Notes: generated by a model not told the origin, from the letters alone. Shown: positions 22,856 through 37,621, counted from the first letter of the stretch. The stretch: DNA of 64,000 nt from Nomia melanderi (GCF_051020985.1 NW_027475133.1:4960001-5024000), one strand, 5' to 3'. Program-made: numbers and translations.

Positions 22856-24784
22856 GCCCTGGCGCATGAATCTGTGCAGCGGGAACGACCTCGGAACACC
22901 AGGGGCCGAGAAAACCACCGTCTCATGGGGCAGGACACTCAGGGTCTGTGAAAAATACAATATATATCTGGTGATATCTCGGGTGCTATTACAGATAGCG
23001 CAATAAATGAAAGTGCATTGTCTGTAGGAGACGCTGGCGCATGAACCTGTGCAGCGGGAACGTTCTCGGACCACCAGGGGCCGAGAAAACGACCGTCTCA
23101 TGGGGCCGGACGCTCAGGGTCAGTGAAAAATCCAATATATATCTGGTGATATCTCGGGTGCTATTAGAGATAGCGCAATAAATCAAAGTATATTGTCTGT
23201 AGGAGACGCTGGCGCATGAACCTGTTCAGCGGGGACGTTCTCGGACCACCAGGGGCCGAGAAAACGACCGTCTCATGGGGCCGGACGCTCAGGGTCAGTG
23301 AAAAATCCAATATATATCTGGTGATATCTCGGGTGCTATTAGAGATAGCGCAATAAACCAAAGTGAATTATCTGCAGGAGGCCCTGGCGCATGAATCTGT
23401 GCAACGGGAACGACCTCGGACCACCAGGGGCCGAGAAAACCACAGTCTCATGGGGCCGGATACTCAGGGTCAGGGGAAAATCCAATATAGATCTGGTGAT
23501 ATCTCGGGTGCTATTACAGATAGCGCAATAAATCATAGTGCATTGTCTGTAGGAGGCCCTGGCGCATGAATCTGGCCAGCGGGAACGACCTCGGACCACC
23601 AGCGGCCGAGAAAACCACCGTCTCATGGGGCCGCACACTCAGGGTCAGTGGAAAATCCAATATATATCTGGTGATATCTCGGGTGCTATTAGAGATAGCG
23701 CAATAAACCAAGGTGAATTATCTGCAGGAGGCCCTGGCGCATGAATCTGTGCAACGGGAACGACCCCGGACCACCAGGGGCCGAGAAAACGACAGTCTCA
23801 AGGGGCCGGACACTCAGGGTCAGGGGAAAATACAATATATATCTGGAGATATCTCGGGTGCTATTACAGATAGCGCAATAAATCAAAGTGCATTGTCTGT
23901 AGGAGGCCCTGGCGCATGAATCTGTGCAGCGGGAACGACCTCGGACCACCAGGGGCCGAGAAAACCACAGTCTCATGGGGCCGGACACTCAGGGTCAGGG
24001 GAAAATCCAATATATATCTGGTGATATCTCGGGCGCTATTAGAGATAGCGCAATAAGCCAAAGGGAATTATCTGCAGGAGGCCCTGGCGCATGCATCAGT
24101 GCAGCGGGAACGACCTAGGACCACCAGGGGCCCAGAAAACCACAGTCTCATGGGGCCGGACACTCAGGGTCAGGGGAAAATCCAATATATATCTGGTGAT
24201 ATCTCGGGTGCTATTAGAGATAGCGCAATAAACCAAGGTGAATTATCTGCAGGAGGCCCTGGCGCATGAATCTGTGCAACGGGAACGACCTCGGACCACC
24301 AGGGGCCGAAAAAACCACAGTCTCATGGGGCCGGACACTCAGGGTCAGGGAAAAATCCAATATATATCTGGTGATATCTCGGGCGCTATTAGAGATAGCG
24401 CAATAAGCGAAAGGGAATTATCTGCAGGAGGCCCTGGCGCATGCATCTGTGCAGCGGGAACGACCTAGGACCACCAGGGACCGAGAAAACCACCGTCTCA
24501 TGGGGCCGGACACTCAGGGTAAGGGAAAAATCCAATATATATCTGGTGATATCTCGGGTGCTATTAGAGATAGCGCAATAAACGAAAGTGAATTATCTGC
24601 AGGAGGCCCAGGCGCATGAATCTGTGCAGCGGGATCGACCGCGGACCACCAGGGGCCGAGAAAACCACCGTCTCATGGGGCCGGACACTCAGGGTCAGGG
24701 AAAAATCCAATATATATCTGGTGATATCTCGGGTGCTATTAGAGATAGGCGCAATAAACGAAAGTGAATTATCTGCAGGAGGCC

Positions 24785-25834
24785 CTGGCGCATGAATCTG
24801 TGCAACGGGAACGACCTCGGACCACCAGGGGCCGAAAAATCCACAGTCTCATGGGGCCGGACACTCAGGGTCAGGGAAAAATCCAATATATATCTGGTGA
24901 TATCTTGGGTGCTATTCGAGATAGCGTAATAAACCAAAGTGAATTATCTGCAGGAGGCCCTGGCGCAAGAATCTGTGCAGCGGGAACGACCTCGGACCAC
25001 CAGGGGCCGAGACAACAACCGTCTCATGGGGCCGGACACTCAGGGTCAGGGAAAAATCAAATATATATCTGGTGATATCTTGGGTGCTATTAGAGATAGC
25101 GCAATAAACCAAAGTGAGTTATCTGCAGGAGGCCCTGGCGCCTGAAGCTGGGCAGCGGGAACGACCTCGGACCACCAGGGGCCGAGAAAACCACAGTCTC
25201 ATGGGGCCGGACACTCAGGGTCAGGGGAAAATCCAATATATATCTGGTGATATCTCGGGTGCTGTTAGAGATAGCGCAATAAACCAAAGTGAATTATCTG
25301 CAGGAGGCCCTGGCGGATGAATCTGTGCAGCGGGAACGACCTCGGACCACCAGGGTCCGAGAAAAACACCGTCTCATGGGGCCGCACACTCAGGGTCAGT
25401 GAAAAATCCAATATATATCTGGTGATATCTCGGGTGCTATTACAGATAGCGCAATAAATCAAAGTGCATTGTCTGTAGGAGGCCCTGGCGCATGAATCTG
25501 TGCAGCGGGAACGACCTCGGACCACCAGGGGCCGAGAAAACCACCGTCCCGAGGGGCCGGACACTTAGGGTCAGTGAAAAATCCAATATCTATCTGGTGA
25601 TATCTCGGGTGCTATTACAGATAGCGCAATAAATCAAAGTGAATTATCTGCAGGAGGCCCTGGCGCATGAATCTGTGCAAGGGGAACGACCTCGGACCAC
25701 CAGGGGCCGAGAAAACCACAGTCTCATGGGGCCCGACACACAGGGTCAGGGAAAAATTCAATATATATCTGGTGATATCTTGGGTGCTATTAGAGATAGC
25801 GCAATAAACCAAAGTGAATTATCTGCAGGGGGCC
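24785..25834 (+). repeat. 6-unit higher-order repeat, copy 1
   Basis: A 1,050-bp block repeated directly in tandem at 25835-26884. Shared rare variants in order are CCGAAAAATCCAC, GGCGCAAGAATC, GAGACAACAACCG, GCGCCTGAAGCTGGGC, GGGTCCGAGAAAAACACC and CCCGAGGGGCC. Confidence 0.85.
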
Positions 25835-26884
25835 CTGGCGCATGAATCTGTGCAACGGGAACGACCTCGGACCACCAGGGGCCGAAAAATCCACAGTCTC
25901 ATGGGGCCGGACACTCAGGGTCAGGGAAAAATCCAATATATATCTGGTGATATCTTGGGTGCTATTCGAGATAGCGTAATAAACCAAAGTGAATTATCTG
26001 CAGGAGGCCCTGGCGCAAGAATCTGTGCAGCGGGAACGACCTCGGACCACCAGGGGCCGAGACAACAACCGTCTCATGGGGCCGGACACTCAGGGTCAGG
26101 GAAAAATCAAATATATATCTGGTGATATCTTGGGTGCTATTAGAGATAGCGCAATAAACCAAAGTGAGTTATCTGCAGGAGGCCCTGGCGCCTGAAGCTG
26201 GGCAGCGGGAACGACCTCGGACCACCAGGGGCCGAGAAAACCACAGTCTCATGGGGCCGGACACTCAGGGTCAGGGGAAAATCCAATATATATCTGGTGA
26301 TATCTCGGGTGCTGTTAGAGATAGCGCAATAAACCAAAGTGAATTATCTGCAGGAGGCCCTGGCGGATGAATCTGTGCAGCGGGAACGACCTCGGACCAC
26401 CAGGGTCCGAGAAAAACACCGTCTCATGGGGCCGCACACTCAGGGTCAGTGAAAAATCCAATATATATCTGGTGATATCTCGGGTGCTATTACAGATAGC
26501 GCAATAAATCAAAGTGCATTGTCTGTAGGAGGCCCTGGCGCATGAATCTGTGCAGCGGGAACGACCTCGGACCACCAGGGGCCGAGAAAACCACCGTCCC
26601 GAGGGGCCGGACACTTAGGGTCAGTGAAAAATCCAATATCTATCTGGTGATATCTCGGGTGCTATTACAGATAGCGCAATAAATCAAAGTGAATTATCTG
26701 CAGGAGGCCCTGGCGCATGAATTTGTGCAAGGGGAACGACCTCGGACCACCAGGGGCCGAGAAAACCACAGTCTCATGGGGCCCGACACACAGGGTCAGG
26801 GAAAAATTCAATATATATCTGGTGATATCTTGGGTGCTATTAGAGATAGCGCAATAAACCAAAGTGAATTATCTGCAGGGGGCC
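25835..26884 (+). repeat. 6-unit higher-order repeat, copy 2
   Basis: It is the tandem partner of 24785-25834, exactly 1,050 bp later. One seen difference is GAATTTGTGC near 26718-26727 against GAATCTGTGC in copy 1. Confidence 0.85.
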
Positions 26885-27299
26885 CTGGCGCATGAATCTG
26901 TGCAACGGGAACGTCCTCGGACCACCAGGGGCCGAAAAAACCACAGTCTCATGGGGCCGGACACTCAGGGTCAGGGAAAAATCCAATATATATCTGGTGA
27001 TATCTCGGGTGCTATTACAGATAGCGCAATAAATCAAAGTGCATTGTCTGTAGGAGGCCCTGGCGCATGAATCTGTGCAGCGGGAACGACCTCGGACCAC
27101 CAGGGGCCGAGAAAACCACAGTCTCATGGGGCCGGACACTCAGGGTCAGGGGAAAATCCAATATATATCTGGTGATATCTCGGGTGCTATTAAAGATAGC
27201 GCAATAAACTAAAGTGAATTATCTGCAGGAGGCCCTGGCGCATGAATGTGTGCAGCGGGAACGACCTCGGACCACCAGGGGCCGAGAAAACCGCAGTCT

Positions 27300-28963
27300 C
27301 ATGGGGCCGGACACTCAGGGTCAGGGGAAAATCCAATATATATCTGGTGATATCTCGGGTGCTATTAGAGATAGCGCAATAAACCAAGGTGAATTATCTG
27401 CAGGAGGCCCTGGCGCATGAATCTGTGCAACGGGAACGACCCCGGACCACCAGGGGCCGAGAAAACGACAGTCTCAAGGGGCCGGACACTCAGGGTCAGG
27501 GGAAAATCCAATATATATCTGGTGATATCTCGGGTGCTATTAAAGATAGCGCAATAAACTAAAGTGAATTATCTGCAGGTGGCCCTGGCGCATGAATGTG
27601 TGCAGCGGGAACGACCTCGGACCACCAGGGGCCGAGAAAACCGCAGTCTCATGGGGCCGGACACTCAGGGTCAGGGGAAAATCCAATATATATCTGGTGA
27701 TATCTCGGGTGCTATTAGAGATAGCGCAATAAACCAAGGTGAATTATCTGCAGGAGGCCCTGGCGCATGAATCTGTGTAACGGGAACGACCCCGGACCAC
27801 CAGGGGCCGAGAAAACGACAGTCTCAAGGGGCCGGACACTCAGGGTCAGGGGAAAATCCAATATATATCTGGTGATATCTCGGGTGCTATTACAGATAGC
27901 GCAATAAATCAAAGTGCATTGTCTGTAGGAGGCCCTGGCGCATGTATCTGTGCAGCGGGAACGACCTCGGACCACCAGGGGCCGAGAAAACCACAGTCTC
28001 ATGGGGCCGGACACTCAGGGTCAAGGGAAAATCCAATATATATCTGGTGATATCTCGGGTGCTATTACAGATAGAGCAATAAATCAAAGTGCATTGTCTG
28101 TAGGAGGCCCTGGCGCATGAATCTGTGCAGCGGGAACAACCTCGGACCACCAGGGGCCGAGAAAACCGCAGTCTCATGGGGCCGGACACTCAGGGACAGG
28201 GAAAAATCCAATATATATCTGGTGATATCTCGGGCGCTATTAGAGATAGCGCAATAAGCCAAAGGGAATTATCTGCAGGAGGCCCTGGCGCATGCATCAG
28301 TGCAGCGGGAACGACCTAGGACCTCCAGGGGCCCAGAAAACCACAGTCTCATGGGGCCGGACACTCAGGGTCAGGGGAAAATCCAATATATATCTGGTGA
28401 TATCTCGGGTGCTATTACAGATAGCGCAATAAATCAAAGTGCATTGTCTGTAGGAGACGCTAGCGCATGAACCTGTGCAGCGGGAACGTTCTCGGACCAC
28501 CAGGGGCCGAGAAAACGACCGTCTCATGGGGCCGGACGCTCAGGGTCAGTGAAAAATCCAATATATATCTGGTGATATCTCGGGTGCTATTAGAGATAGC
28601 GCAATAAATCAAAGTGCATTGTCTGTAGGAGACGCTGGCGCATGAACCTGTTCAGCGGGAACGTTCTCGGACCACCAGGGGCCGAGAGAACGACCGTCTC
28701 ATGGGGCCGGACGCTCAGGGTCAGTGAAAAATCCAATATATATCTGGTGATATCTCGGGTGCTATTAGAGATAGCGCAATAAACCAAAGTGAATTATCTG
28801 CAGGAGGCCCTGGCGCATGAATCTGTGCAACGGGAACGACCTCGGACCACCAGGGGCCGAGAAAACCACAGTCTCATGGGGCCGGACACTCAGGGTCAGG
28901 GGAAAATCCAATATATATCTGGTGATATCTCGGGTGCTATTAGAGATAGCGCAATAAACCAAG
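27300..28963 (+). repeat. 9-unit block preceding and related to the 20-unit repeat
   Basis: It matches about 28875-30538 at offset 1,575 bp. Shared variants are CTAAAGTGAATT with CTGCAGGTGG, GTCTCAAGGGG, GGGACAGGG, GCATGCATCAGTGC and GGGAACGTTCTCGG. It shows that the left half of the 20-unit block was itself duplicated. Confidence 0.8.
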
Positions 28964-31900
28964 GTGAATTATCTGCAGGAGGCCCTGGCGCATGAATCTG
29001 TGCAACGGGAACGACCCCGGACCACCAGGGGCCGAGAAAACGACAGTCTCAAGGGGCCGGACACTCAGGGTCAGGGGAAAATCCAATATATATCTGGTGA
29101 TATCTCGGGTGCTATTAAAGATAGCGCAATAAACTAAAGTGAATTATCTGCAGGTGGCCCTGGCGCATGAATGTGTGCAGCGGGAACGACCTCGGACCAC
29201 CAGGGGCCGAGAAAACCGCAGTCTCATGGGGCCGGACACTCAGGGTCAGGGGAAAATCCAATATATATCTGGTGATATCTCGGGTGCTATTAGAGATAGC
29301 GCAATAAACCAAGGTGAATTATCTGCAGGAGGCCCTGGCGCATGAATCTGTGCAACGGGAACGACCCCGGACCACCAGGGGCCGAGAAAACGACAGTCTC
29401 AAGGGGCCGGACATTCAGGGTCAGGGGAAAATCCAATATATATCTGGTGATATCTCGGGTGCTATTACAGATAGCGCAATAAATCAAAGTGCATTGTCTG
29501 TAGGAGGCCCTGGCGCATGAATCTGTGCAGCGGGAACGACCTCGGACCACCAGGGGCCGAGAAAACCACAGTCTCATGGGGCCGGACACTCAGGGTCAAG
29601 GGAAAATCCAATATATATCTGGTGATATCTCGGGTGCTATTACAGATAGAGCAATAAATCAAAGTGCATTGTCTGTAGGAGGCCCTGGCGCATGAATCTG
29701 TGCAGCGGGAACAACCTCGGACCACCAGGGGCCGAGAAAACCGCAGTCTCATGGGGCCGGACACTCAGGGACAGGGAAAAATCCAATATATATCTGGTGA
29801 TATCTCGGGCGCTATTAGAGATAGCGCAATAAGCCAAAGGGAATTATCTGCAGGAGGCCCTGGCGCATGCATCAGTGCAGCGGGAACGACCTAGGACCTC
29901 CAGGGGCCCAGAAAACCACAGTCTCATGGGGCCGGACACTCAGGGTCAGGGGAAAATCCAATATATATCTGGTGATATCTCGGGTGCTATTACAGATAGC
30001 GCAATAAATCAAAGTGCATTGTCTGTAGGAGACGCTGGCGCATGAATCTGTGCAGCGGGAACGTTCTCGGACCACCAGGGGCCGAGAAAACGACCGTCTC
30101 ATGGGGCCGGACGCTCAGGGTCAGTGAAAAATCCAATATATATCTGGTGATATCTCGGGTGCTATTAGAGATAGCGCAATAAATCGAAGTGCATTGTCTG
30201 TAGGAGACGCTGGCGCATGAACCTGTTCAGCGGGAACGTTCTCGGACCACCAGGGGCCGAGAGAACGACCGTCTCATGGGGCCGGACGCTCAGGGTCAGT
30301 GAAAAATCCAATATATATCTGGTGATATCTCGGGTGCTATTAGAGATAGCGCAATAAACCAAAGTGAATTATCTGCAGGAGGCCCTGGCGCATGAATCTG
30401 TGCAACGGGAACGACCTCGGACCACCAGGGGCCGAGAAAACCACAGTCTCATGGGGCCGGACACTCAGGGTCAGGGGAAAATCCACTATATATCTGGTGA
30501 TATCTCGGGTGCTATTAGAGATAGCGCAATAAACCAAAGTGAATTATCTGCAGGAGGCCCTGGCGCATGAATCTGTGCAACGGGAACGACCTCGGACCAC
30601 CAGGGGCCGAGAAAACCACAGTCTCATGGGGCCGGATACTCAGGGTCAGGGGAAAATCCAATATAGATCTGGTGATATCTCGGGTGCTATTACAGATAGC
30701 GCAATAAATCACAGTGCATTGTCTGTAGGAGTCCCTGGCGCATGAATCTGGCCAGCGGGAACGACCTCGACCACCAGCGGCCGAGAAAACCACCGTCTCA
30801 TGGGGCCGGACACTCAGGGTCGGGGAAAAATCCAATATATATCTGGTGATATCTCGGGTGCTATTAGAGATAGCGCAATAAACCAAAGTGAATTGTCTGC
30901 AGGAGGCCCTGGCGCATGAATCTGTGGAGCGGGAACGATCTCGGACCATCAGGGGCCGAGACATCCACCGTCTCATGGGGCCGGACACTCAGGGTCAGGG
31001 AAAAATCCAATATATATCTGGTGATATCTCGGGTGCTATTAGAGATAGCGCAATAAACCGAAGTGAATTATCTGCAGGAGGCCCTGGCGCATGAATCTGT
31101 GCAACGGGAACGACCTCGGACCACCTGGGGCCGAGAAAACCACAGTCTCATGGGGCCGGATACTCAGGGTCAGGGGAAAATCCAATATAGATCTGGTGAT
31201 ATCTCGGGTGCTATTACAGATAGCGCAATAAATCATAGTGCATTGTCTGTAGGAGGCCCTGGCGCATGAATCTGTGCAGCGGGAACAACCTCGGACCACC
31301 AGGGGCCGAGAAAACCACAGTCTCATGGGGCCGGACACTCAGGGTCAGGGCAAAATCCAATATATATCTGGTGATATCTCGGGTGCTATTAGAGATAGCG
31401 CAATAAACCATAGTGAATTATCTGCAGGAGGCCCTGGCGCATGAATGTGTGCAGCGGGAACGACCTCGGACCACCAGGGGCCGAGAAAACCGCAGTCTCA
31501 TGGGGCCGGACACTCAGGGTCAGGGAAAAATCCAATATATATCTGTTGATATCTCGGGCGCTATTAGAGATAGCGCAATAAACCAAAGTGAATTATCTGC
31601 AGGAGGCCCTGGCGCATGAATCTGTGCAGCGGGAACGACCTCGGACCACCAGGGGCCGAGAAAACCACAGTCTCATGGGGCCGGATACTCAGGGTCAGGG
31701 GAAAATCCAATATATATCTGGTGATATCTCGGGTGCTATTACAGATAGCGCAATAAATCAAATTGCATTGTCTGTAGGAGGCCCTGGCGCATAAATGTGG
31801 ACAGCGGGAACGACCTCGGACCATCAGGGGCCGAGAAAACCACCGTCTCATGGGGCCGGACACTCAGGGTCAGGGGAAAATCCAATATTTATCTGGTGAT

Positions 31901-32462
31901 ATCTTGGGTGCTATTACAGATAGCGCAATAAATCAAAGTGCATTGTCTGTAGAGGGCCCTGGCGCATGAATCTGTGCAGCGGGAACGACCTCGGACCACC
32001 AGGGGCCGAGAAAACCACAGTCTCATGGGGCCGGACACTCAGGGTCAGGGAAAAATTCAATATATATCTGGTGATATCTTGGGTGCTATTAGAGATAGCG
32101 CAATAAACCAAAGTGAGTTATCTGCAGGAGGCCCTGGCGCATGAATCTGTGCAACGGGAACGACCTCGGACCACCAGGGGCCGAAAAAACCACAGTCTCA
32201 TGGGGCCGGACACTCAGGGTCAGGGAAAAATCCAATATATATCTGGTGATATCTCGGGCGCTATTAGAGATAGCGCAATAAGCCAAAGGGAATTATCTGC
32301 AGGAGGCCCTGGCGCATGCATCTGTGCAGCGGGAACGACCTAGGACCACCAGGAACCGAGAAAACCACCGTCTCATGGGGACGGACGCTCAGGGTAAGGG
32401 AAAAATCCAATATATATCTGGTGATATCTCGGGTGCTATTAGAGATAGCGCAATAAACGAAA
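28964..32462 (+). repeat. 20-unit higher-order repeat, copy 1 (3,499 bp)
   Basis: It matches 32463-35961 at a constant offset of 3,499 bp (20 units minus 1). The missing base is the CCTCGACCACC deletion near 30768, shared by both copies. I noted several single-base differences, for example 29413 T against C and 30582 G against A. The copies are therefore similar but not identical. Confidence 0.9.
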
Positions 32463-35400
32463 GTGAATTATCTGCAGGAGGCCCTGGCGCATGAATCTGT
32501 GCAACGGGAACGACCCCGGACCACCAGGGGCCGAGAAAACGACAGTCTCAAGGGGCCGGACACTCAGGGTCAGGGGAAAATCCAATATATATCTGGTGAT
32601 ATCTCGGGTGCTATTAAAGATAGCGCAATAAACTAAAGTGAATTATCTGCAGGTGGCCCTGGCGCATGAATGTGTGCAGCGGGAACGACCTCGGACTACC
32701 AGGGGCCGAGAAAACCGCAGTCTCATGGGGCCGGACACTCAGGGTCAGGGGAAAATCCAATATATATCTGGTGATATCTCGGGTGCTATTAGAGATAGCG
32801 CAATAAACCAAGGTGAATTATCTGCAGGAGGCCCTGGCGCATGAATCTGTGCAACGGGAACGACCCCGGACCACCAGGGGCCGAGAAAACGACAGTCTCA
32901 AGGGGCCGGACACTCAGGGTCAGGGGAAAATCCAATATATATCTGGTGATATCTCGGGTGCTATTACAGATAGCGCAATAAATCAAAGTGCATTGTCTGT
33001 AGGAGGCCCTGGCGCATGAATCTGTGCAGCGGGAACGACTTCGGACCACCAGGGGCCGAGAAAACCACAGTCTCATGGGGCCGGACACTCAGGGTCAAGG
33101 GAAAATCCAATATATATCTGGTGATATCTCGGGTGCTATTACAGATAGAGCAATAAATCAAAGTGCATTGTCTGTAGGAGGCCCTGGCGCATGAATCTGT
33201 GCAGCGGGAACAACCTCGGACCACCAGGGGCCGAGAAAACCGCAGTCTCATGGGGCCGGACACTCAGGGACAGGGAAAAATCCAATATATATCTGGTGAT
33301 ATCTCGGGCGCTATTAGAGATAGCGCAATAAGCCAAAGGGAATTATCTGCAGGAGGCCCTGGCGCATGCATCAGTGCAGCGGGAACGACCTAGGACCTCC
33401 AGGGGCCCAGAAAACCACAGTCTCATGGGGCCGGACACTCAGGGTCAGGGGAAAATCCAATATATATCTGGTGATATCTCGGGTGCTATTACAGATAGCG
33501 CAATAAATCAAAGTGCATTGTCTGTAGGAGACGCTGGCGCATGAACCTGTGCAGCGGGAACGTTCTCGGACCACCAGGGGCCGAGAAAACGACCGTCTCA
33601 TGGGGCCGGACGCTCAGGGTCAGTGAAAAATCCAATATATATCTGGTGATATCTCGGGTGCTATTAGAGATAGCGCAATAAATCGAAGTGCATTGTCTGT
33701 AGGAGACGCTGGCGCATGAACCTGTTCAGCGGGAACGTTCTCGGACCACCAGGGGCCGAGAGAACGACCGTCTCATGGGGCCGGACGCTCAGGGTCAGTG
33801 AAAAATCCAATATATATCTGGTGATATCTCGGGTGCTATTAGAGATAGCGCAATAAACCAAAGTGAATTATCTGCAGGAGGCCCTGGCGCATGTATCTGT
33901 GCAACGGGAACGACCTCGGACCACCAGGGGCCGAGAAAACCACAGTCTCATGGGGCCGGACACTCAGGGTCAGGGGAAAATCCACTATATATCTGGTGAT
34001 ATCTCGGGTGCTATTAGAGATAGCGCAATAAACCAAAGTGAATTATCTGCAGGAGGCCCTGGCGCATGAATCTGTGCAACAGGAACGACCTCGGACCACC
34101 AGGGGCCGAGAAAACCACAGTCTCATGGGGCCGGATACTCAGGGTCAGGGGAAAATCCAATATAGATCTGGTGATATCTCGGGTGCTATTACAGATAGCG
34201 CAATAAATCACAGTGCATTGTCTGTAGGAGTCCCTGGCGCATGAATCTGGCCAGCGGGAACGACCTCGACCACCAGCGGCCGAGAAAACCACCGTCTCAT
34301 GGGGCCGGACACTCAGGGTCGGGGAAAAATCCAATATATATCTGGTGATATCTCGGGTGCTATTAGAGATAGCGCAATAAACCAAAGTGAATTGTCTGCA
34401 GGAGGCCCTGGCGCATGAATCTGTGGAGCGGGAACGATCTCGGACCATCAGGGGACGAGACATCCACCGTCTCATGGGGCCGGACACTCAGGGTCAGGGA
34501 AAAATCCAATATATATCTGGTGATATCTCGGGTGCTATTAGAGATAGCGCAATAAACCGAAGTGAATTATCTGCAGCAGGCCCTGGCGCATGAATCTGTG
34601 CAACGGGAACGACCTCGGACCACCTGGGGCCGAGAAAACCACAGTCTCATGGGGCCGGATACTCAGGGTCAGGGGAAAATCCAATATAGATCTGGTGATA
34701 TCTCGGGTGCTATTACAGATAGCGCAATAAATCATAGTGCATTGTCTGTAGGAGGCCCTGGCGCATGAATCTGTGCAGCGGGAACAACCTCGGACCACCA
34801 GGGGCCGAGAAAACCACAGTCTCATGGGGCCGGACACTCAGGGTCAGGGCAAAATCCAATATATATCTGGTGATATCTCGGGTGCTATTAGAGATAGCGC
34901 AATAAACCATAGTGAATTATCTGCAGGAGGCCCTGGCGCATGAATGTGTGCAGCGGGAACGACCTCGGACCACCAGGGGCCGAGAAAACCGCAGTCTCAT
35001 GGGGCCGGACACTCAGGGTCAGGGAAAAATCCAATATATATCTGTTGATATCTCGGGCGCTATTAGAGATAGCGCAATAAACCAAAGTGAATTATCTGCA
35101 GGAGGCCCTGGCGCATGAATCTGTGCAGCGGGAACGACCTCGGACCACCAGGGGCCGAGAAAACCACAGTCTCATGGGGCCGGATACTCAGGGTCAGGGG
35201 AAAATCCAATATATATCTGGTGATATCTCGGGTGCTATTACAGATAGCGCAATAAATCAAATTGCATTGTCTGTAGGAGGCCCTGGCGCATAAATGTGGA
35301 CAGCGGGAACGACCTCGGACCATCAGGGGCCGAGAAAACCACCGTCTCATGGGGCCGGACACTCAGGGTCAGGGGAAAATCCAATATTTATCTGGTGATA

Positions 35401-35961
35401 TCTTGGGTGCTATTACAGATAGCGCAATAAATCAAAGTGCATTGTCTGTAGAGGGCCCTGGCGCATGAATCTGTGCAGCGGGAACGACCTCGGACCACCA
35501 GGGGCCGAGAAAACCACAGTCTCATGGGGCCGGACACTCAGGGTCAGGGAAAAATTCAATATATATCTGGTGATATCTTGGGTGCTATTAGAGATAGCGC
35601 AATAAACCAAAGTGAGTTATCTGCAGGAGGCCCTGGCGCATGAATCTGTGCAACGGGAACGACCTCGGACCACCAGGGGCCGAAAAAACCACAGTCTCAT
35701 GGGGCCGGACACTCAGGGTCAGGGAAAAATCCAATATATATCTGGTGATATCTCGGGCGCTATTAGAGATAGCGCAATAAGCCAAAGGGAATTATCTGCA
35801 GGAGGCCCTGGCGCATGCATCTGTGCAGCGGGAACGACCTAGGACCACCAGGAACCGAGAAAACCACCGTCTCATGGGGACGGACGCTCAGGGTAAGGGA
35901 AAAATCCAATATATATCTGGTGATATCTCGGGTGCTATTAGAGATAGCGCAATAAACGAAA
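32463..35961 (+). repeat. 20-unit higher-order repeat, copy 2
   Basis: It directly abuts copy 1. Agreement continues until about 36000, where the sequence switches to the 5-unit repeat (GCGGGATCGACCGCGG instead of GCAACGGGAACGACCCCGG). Private changes include T at 33894 and A at 34081. Confidence 0.9.
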
Positions 35962-36745
35962 GTGAATTATCTGCAGGAGGCCCTGGCGCATGAATCTGTG
36001 CAGCGGGATCGACCGCGGACCACCAGGGGCCGAGAAAACCACCGTCTCATGGGGCCGGACACTCAGGGTCAGGGAAAAATCCAATATATATCTGGTGATA
36101 TCTCGGGTGCTATTAGAGATAGGCGCAATAAACGAAAGTGAATTATCTGCAGGAGGCCCTGGCGCATGAATCTGTGCAACGGGAACGACCTCGGACCACC
36201 AGGGGCCGAAAAATCCACAGTCTCATGGGGCCGGACACTCAGGGTCAGGGAAAAATCCAATATATATCTGGTGATATCTTGGGTGCTATTCGAGATAGCG
36301 TAATAAACCAAAGTGAATTATCTGCAGGAGGCCCTGGCGCAAGAATCTGTGCAGCGGGAACGACCTCGGACCACCAGGGGCCGAGACAACAACCGTCTCA
36401 TGGGGCCGGACACTCAGGGTCAGGGAAAAATCCAATATATATCTGGTGATATCTTGGGTGCTATTAGAGATAGCGCAATAAACCAAAGTGAGTTATCTGC
36501 AGGAGGCCCTGGCGCCTGAAGCTGGGCAGCGGGAACGACCTCGGACCACCAGGGGCCGAGAAAACCACAGTCTCATGGGGCCGGACACTCAGGGTCAGGG
36601 GAAAATCCAATATATATCTGGTGATATCTCGGGTGCTGTTAGAGATAGCGCAATAAACCAAAGTGAATTATCTGCTGGAGGCCCTGGCGGATGAATCTGT
36701 GCAGCGGGGACGACCTCGGACCACCAGGGTCCGAGAAAACCACCG
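35870..36745 (+). repeat. 5-unit higher-order repeat, copy 1 (876 bp)
   Basis: This is the first of three tandem copies, recognised by GGACGCTCAGGGTAAGG, GCGGGATCGACCGCGG, the 1-bp insertion GATAGGCGC, GGCGCAAGAATC and GCGCCTGAAGCTGGGC. Its first part overlaps the end of the preceding 20-unit copy, which is where the two series join. Confidence 0.9.
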
Positions 36746-37621
36746 TCTCATGGGGACGGACGCTCAGGGTAAGGGAAAAATCCAATATATATCTGGTGAT
36801 ATCTCGGGTGCTATTAGAGATAGCGCAATAAACGAAAGTGAATTATCTGCAGGAGGCCCTGGCGCATGAATCTGTGCAGCGGGATCGACCGCGGACCACC
36901 AGGGGCCGAGAAAACCACCGTCTCATGGGGCCGGACACTCAGGGTCAGGGAAAAATCCAATATATATCTGGTGATATCTCGGGTGCTATTAGAGATAGGC
37001 GCAATAAACGAAAGTGAATTATCTGCAGGAGGCCCTGGCGCATGAATCTGTGCAACGGGAACGACCTCGGACCACCAGGGGCCGAAAAATCCACAGTCTC
37101 ATGGGGCCGGACACTCAGGGTCAGGGAAAAATCCAATATATATCTGGTGATATCTTGGGTGCTATTCGAGATAGCGTAATAAACCAAAGTGAATTATCTG
37201 CAGGAGGCCCTGGCGCAAGAATCTGTGCAGCGGGAACGACCTCGGACCACCAGGGGCCGAGACAACAACCGTCTCATGGGGCCGGACACTCAGGGTCAGG
37301 GAAAAATCCAATATATATCTGGTGATATCTTGGGTGCTATTAGAGATAGTGCAATAAACCAAAGTGAGTTATCTGCAGGAGGCCCTGGCGCCTGAAGCTG
37401 GGCAGCGGGAACGACCTCGGACCACCAGGGGCCGAGAAAACCACAGTCTCATGGGGCCGGACACTCAGGGTCAGGGGAAAATCCAATATATATCTGGTGA
37501 TATCTCGGGTGCTGTTAGAGATAGCGCAATAAACCAAAGTGAATTATCTGCTGGAGGCCCTGGCGGATGAATCTGTGCAGCGGGGACGACCTCGGACCAC
37601 CAGGGTCCGAGAAAACCACCG
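36746..37621 (+). repeat. 5-unit higher-order repeat, copy 2
   Basis: It lies 876 bp after copy 1 with the same ordered variants. It has T at 37350 (GATAGTGCAAT), where copy 1 has C at 36474. Confidence 0.9.

Larger units (their letters stand above)
19926..24784 (+). repeat. Ordinary monomers of the 20-25 kb segment
   Basis: About 28 units. New local variants appear: CTGGCCAGCGGG with CCAGCGGCCGAG, GGGAACAACC, GACCTAGGACC, and GTCTCAAGGGGCC. A 1-bp deletion lies near 20150 (CAGGGAAAATCC) and a 1-bp insertion near 24748 (GATAGGCGC). The same variant units occur later at 27-36 kb and 42-44 kb. Confidence 0.85.
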
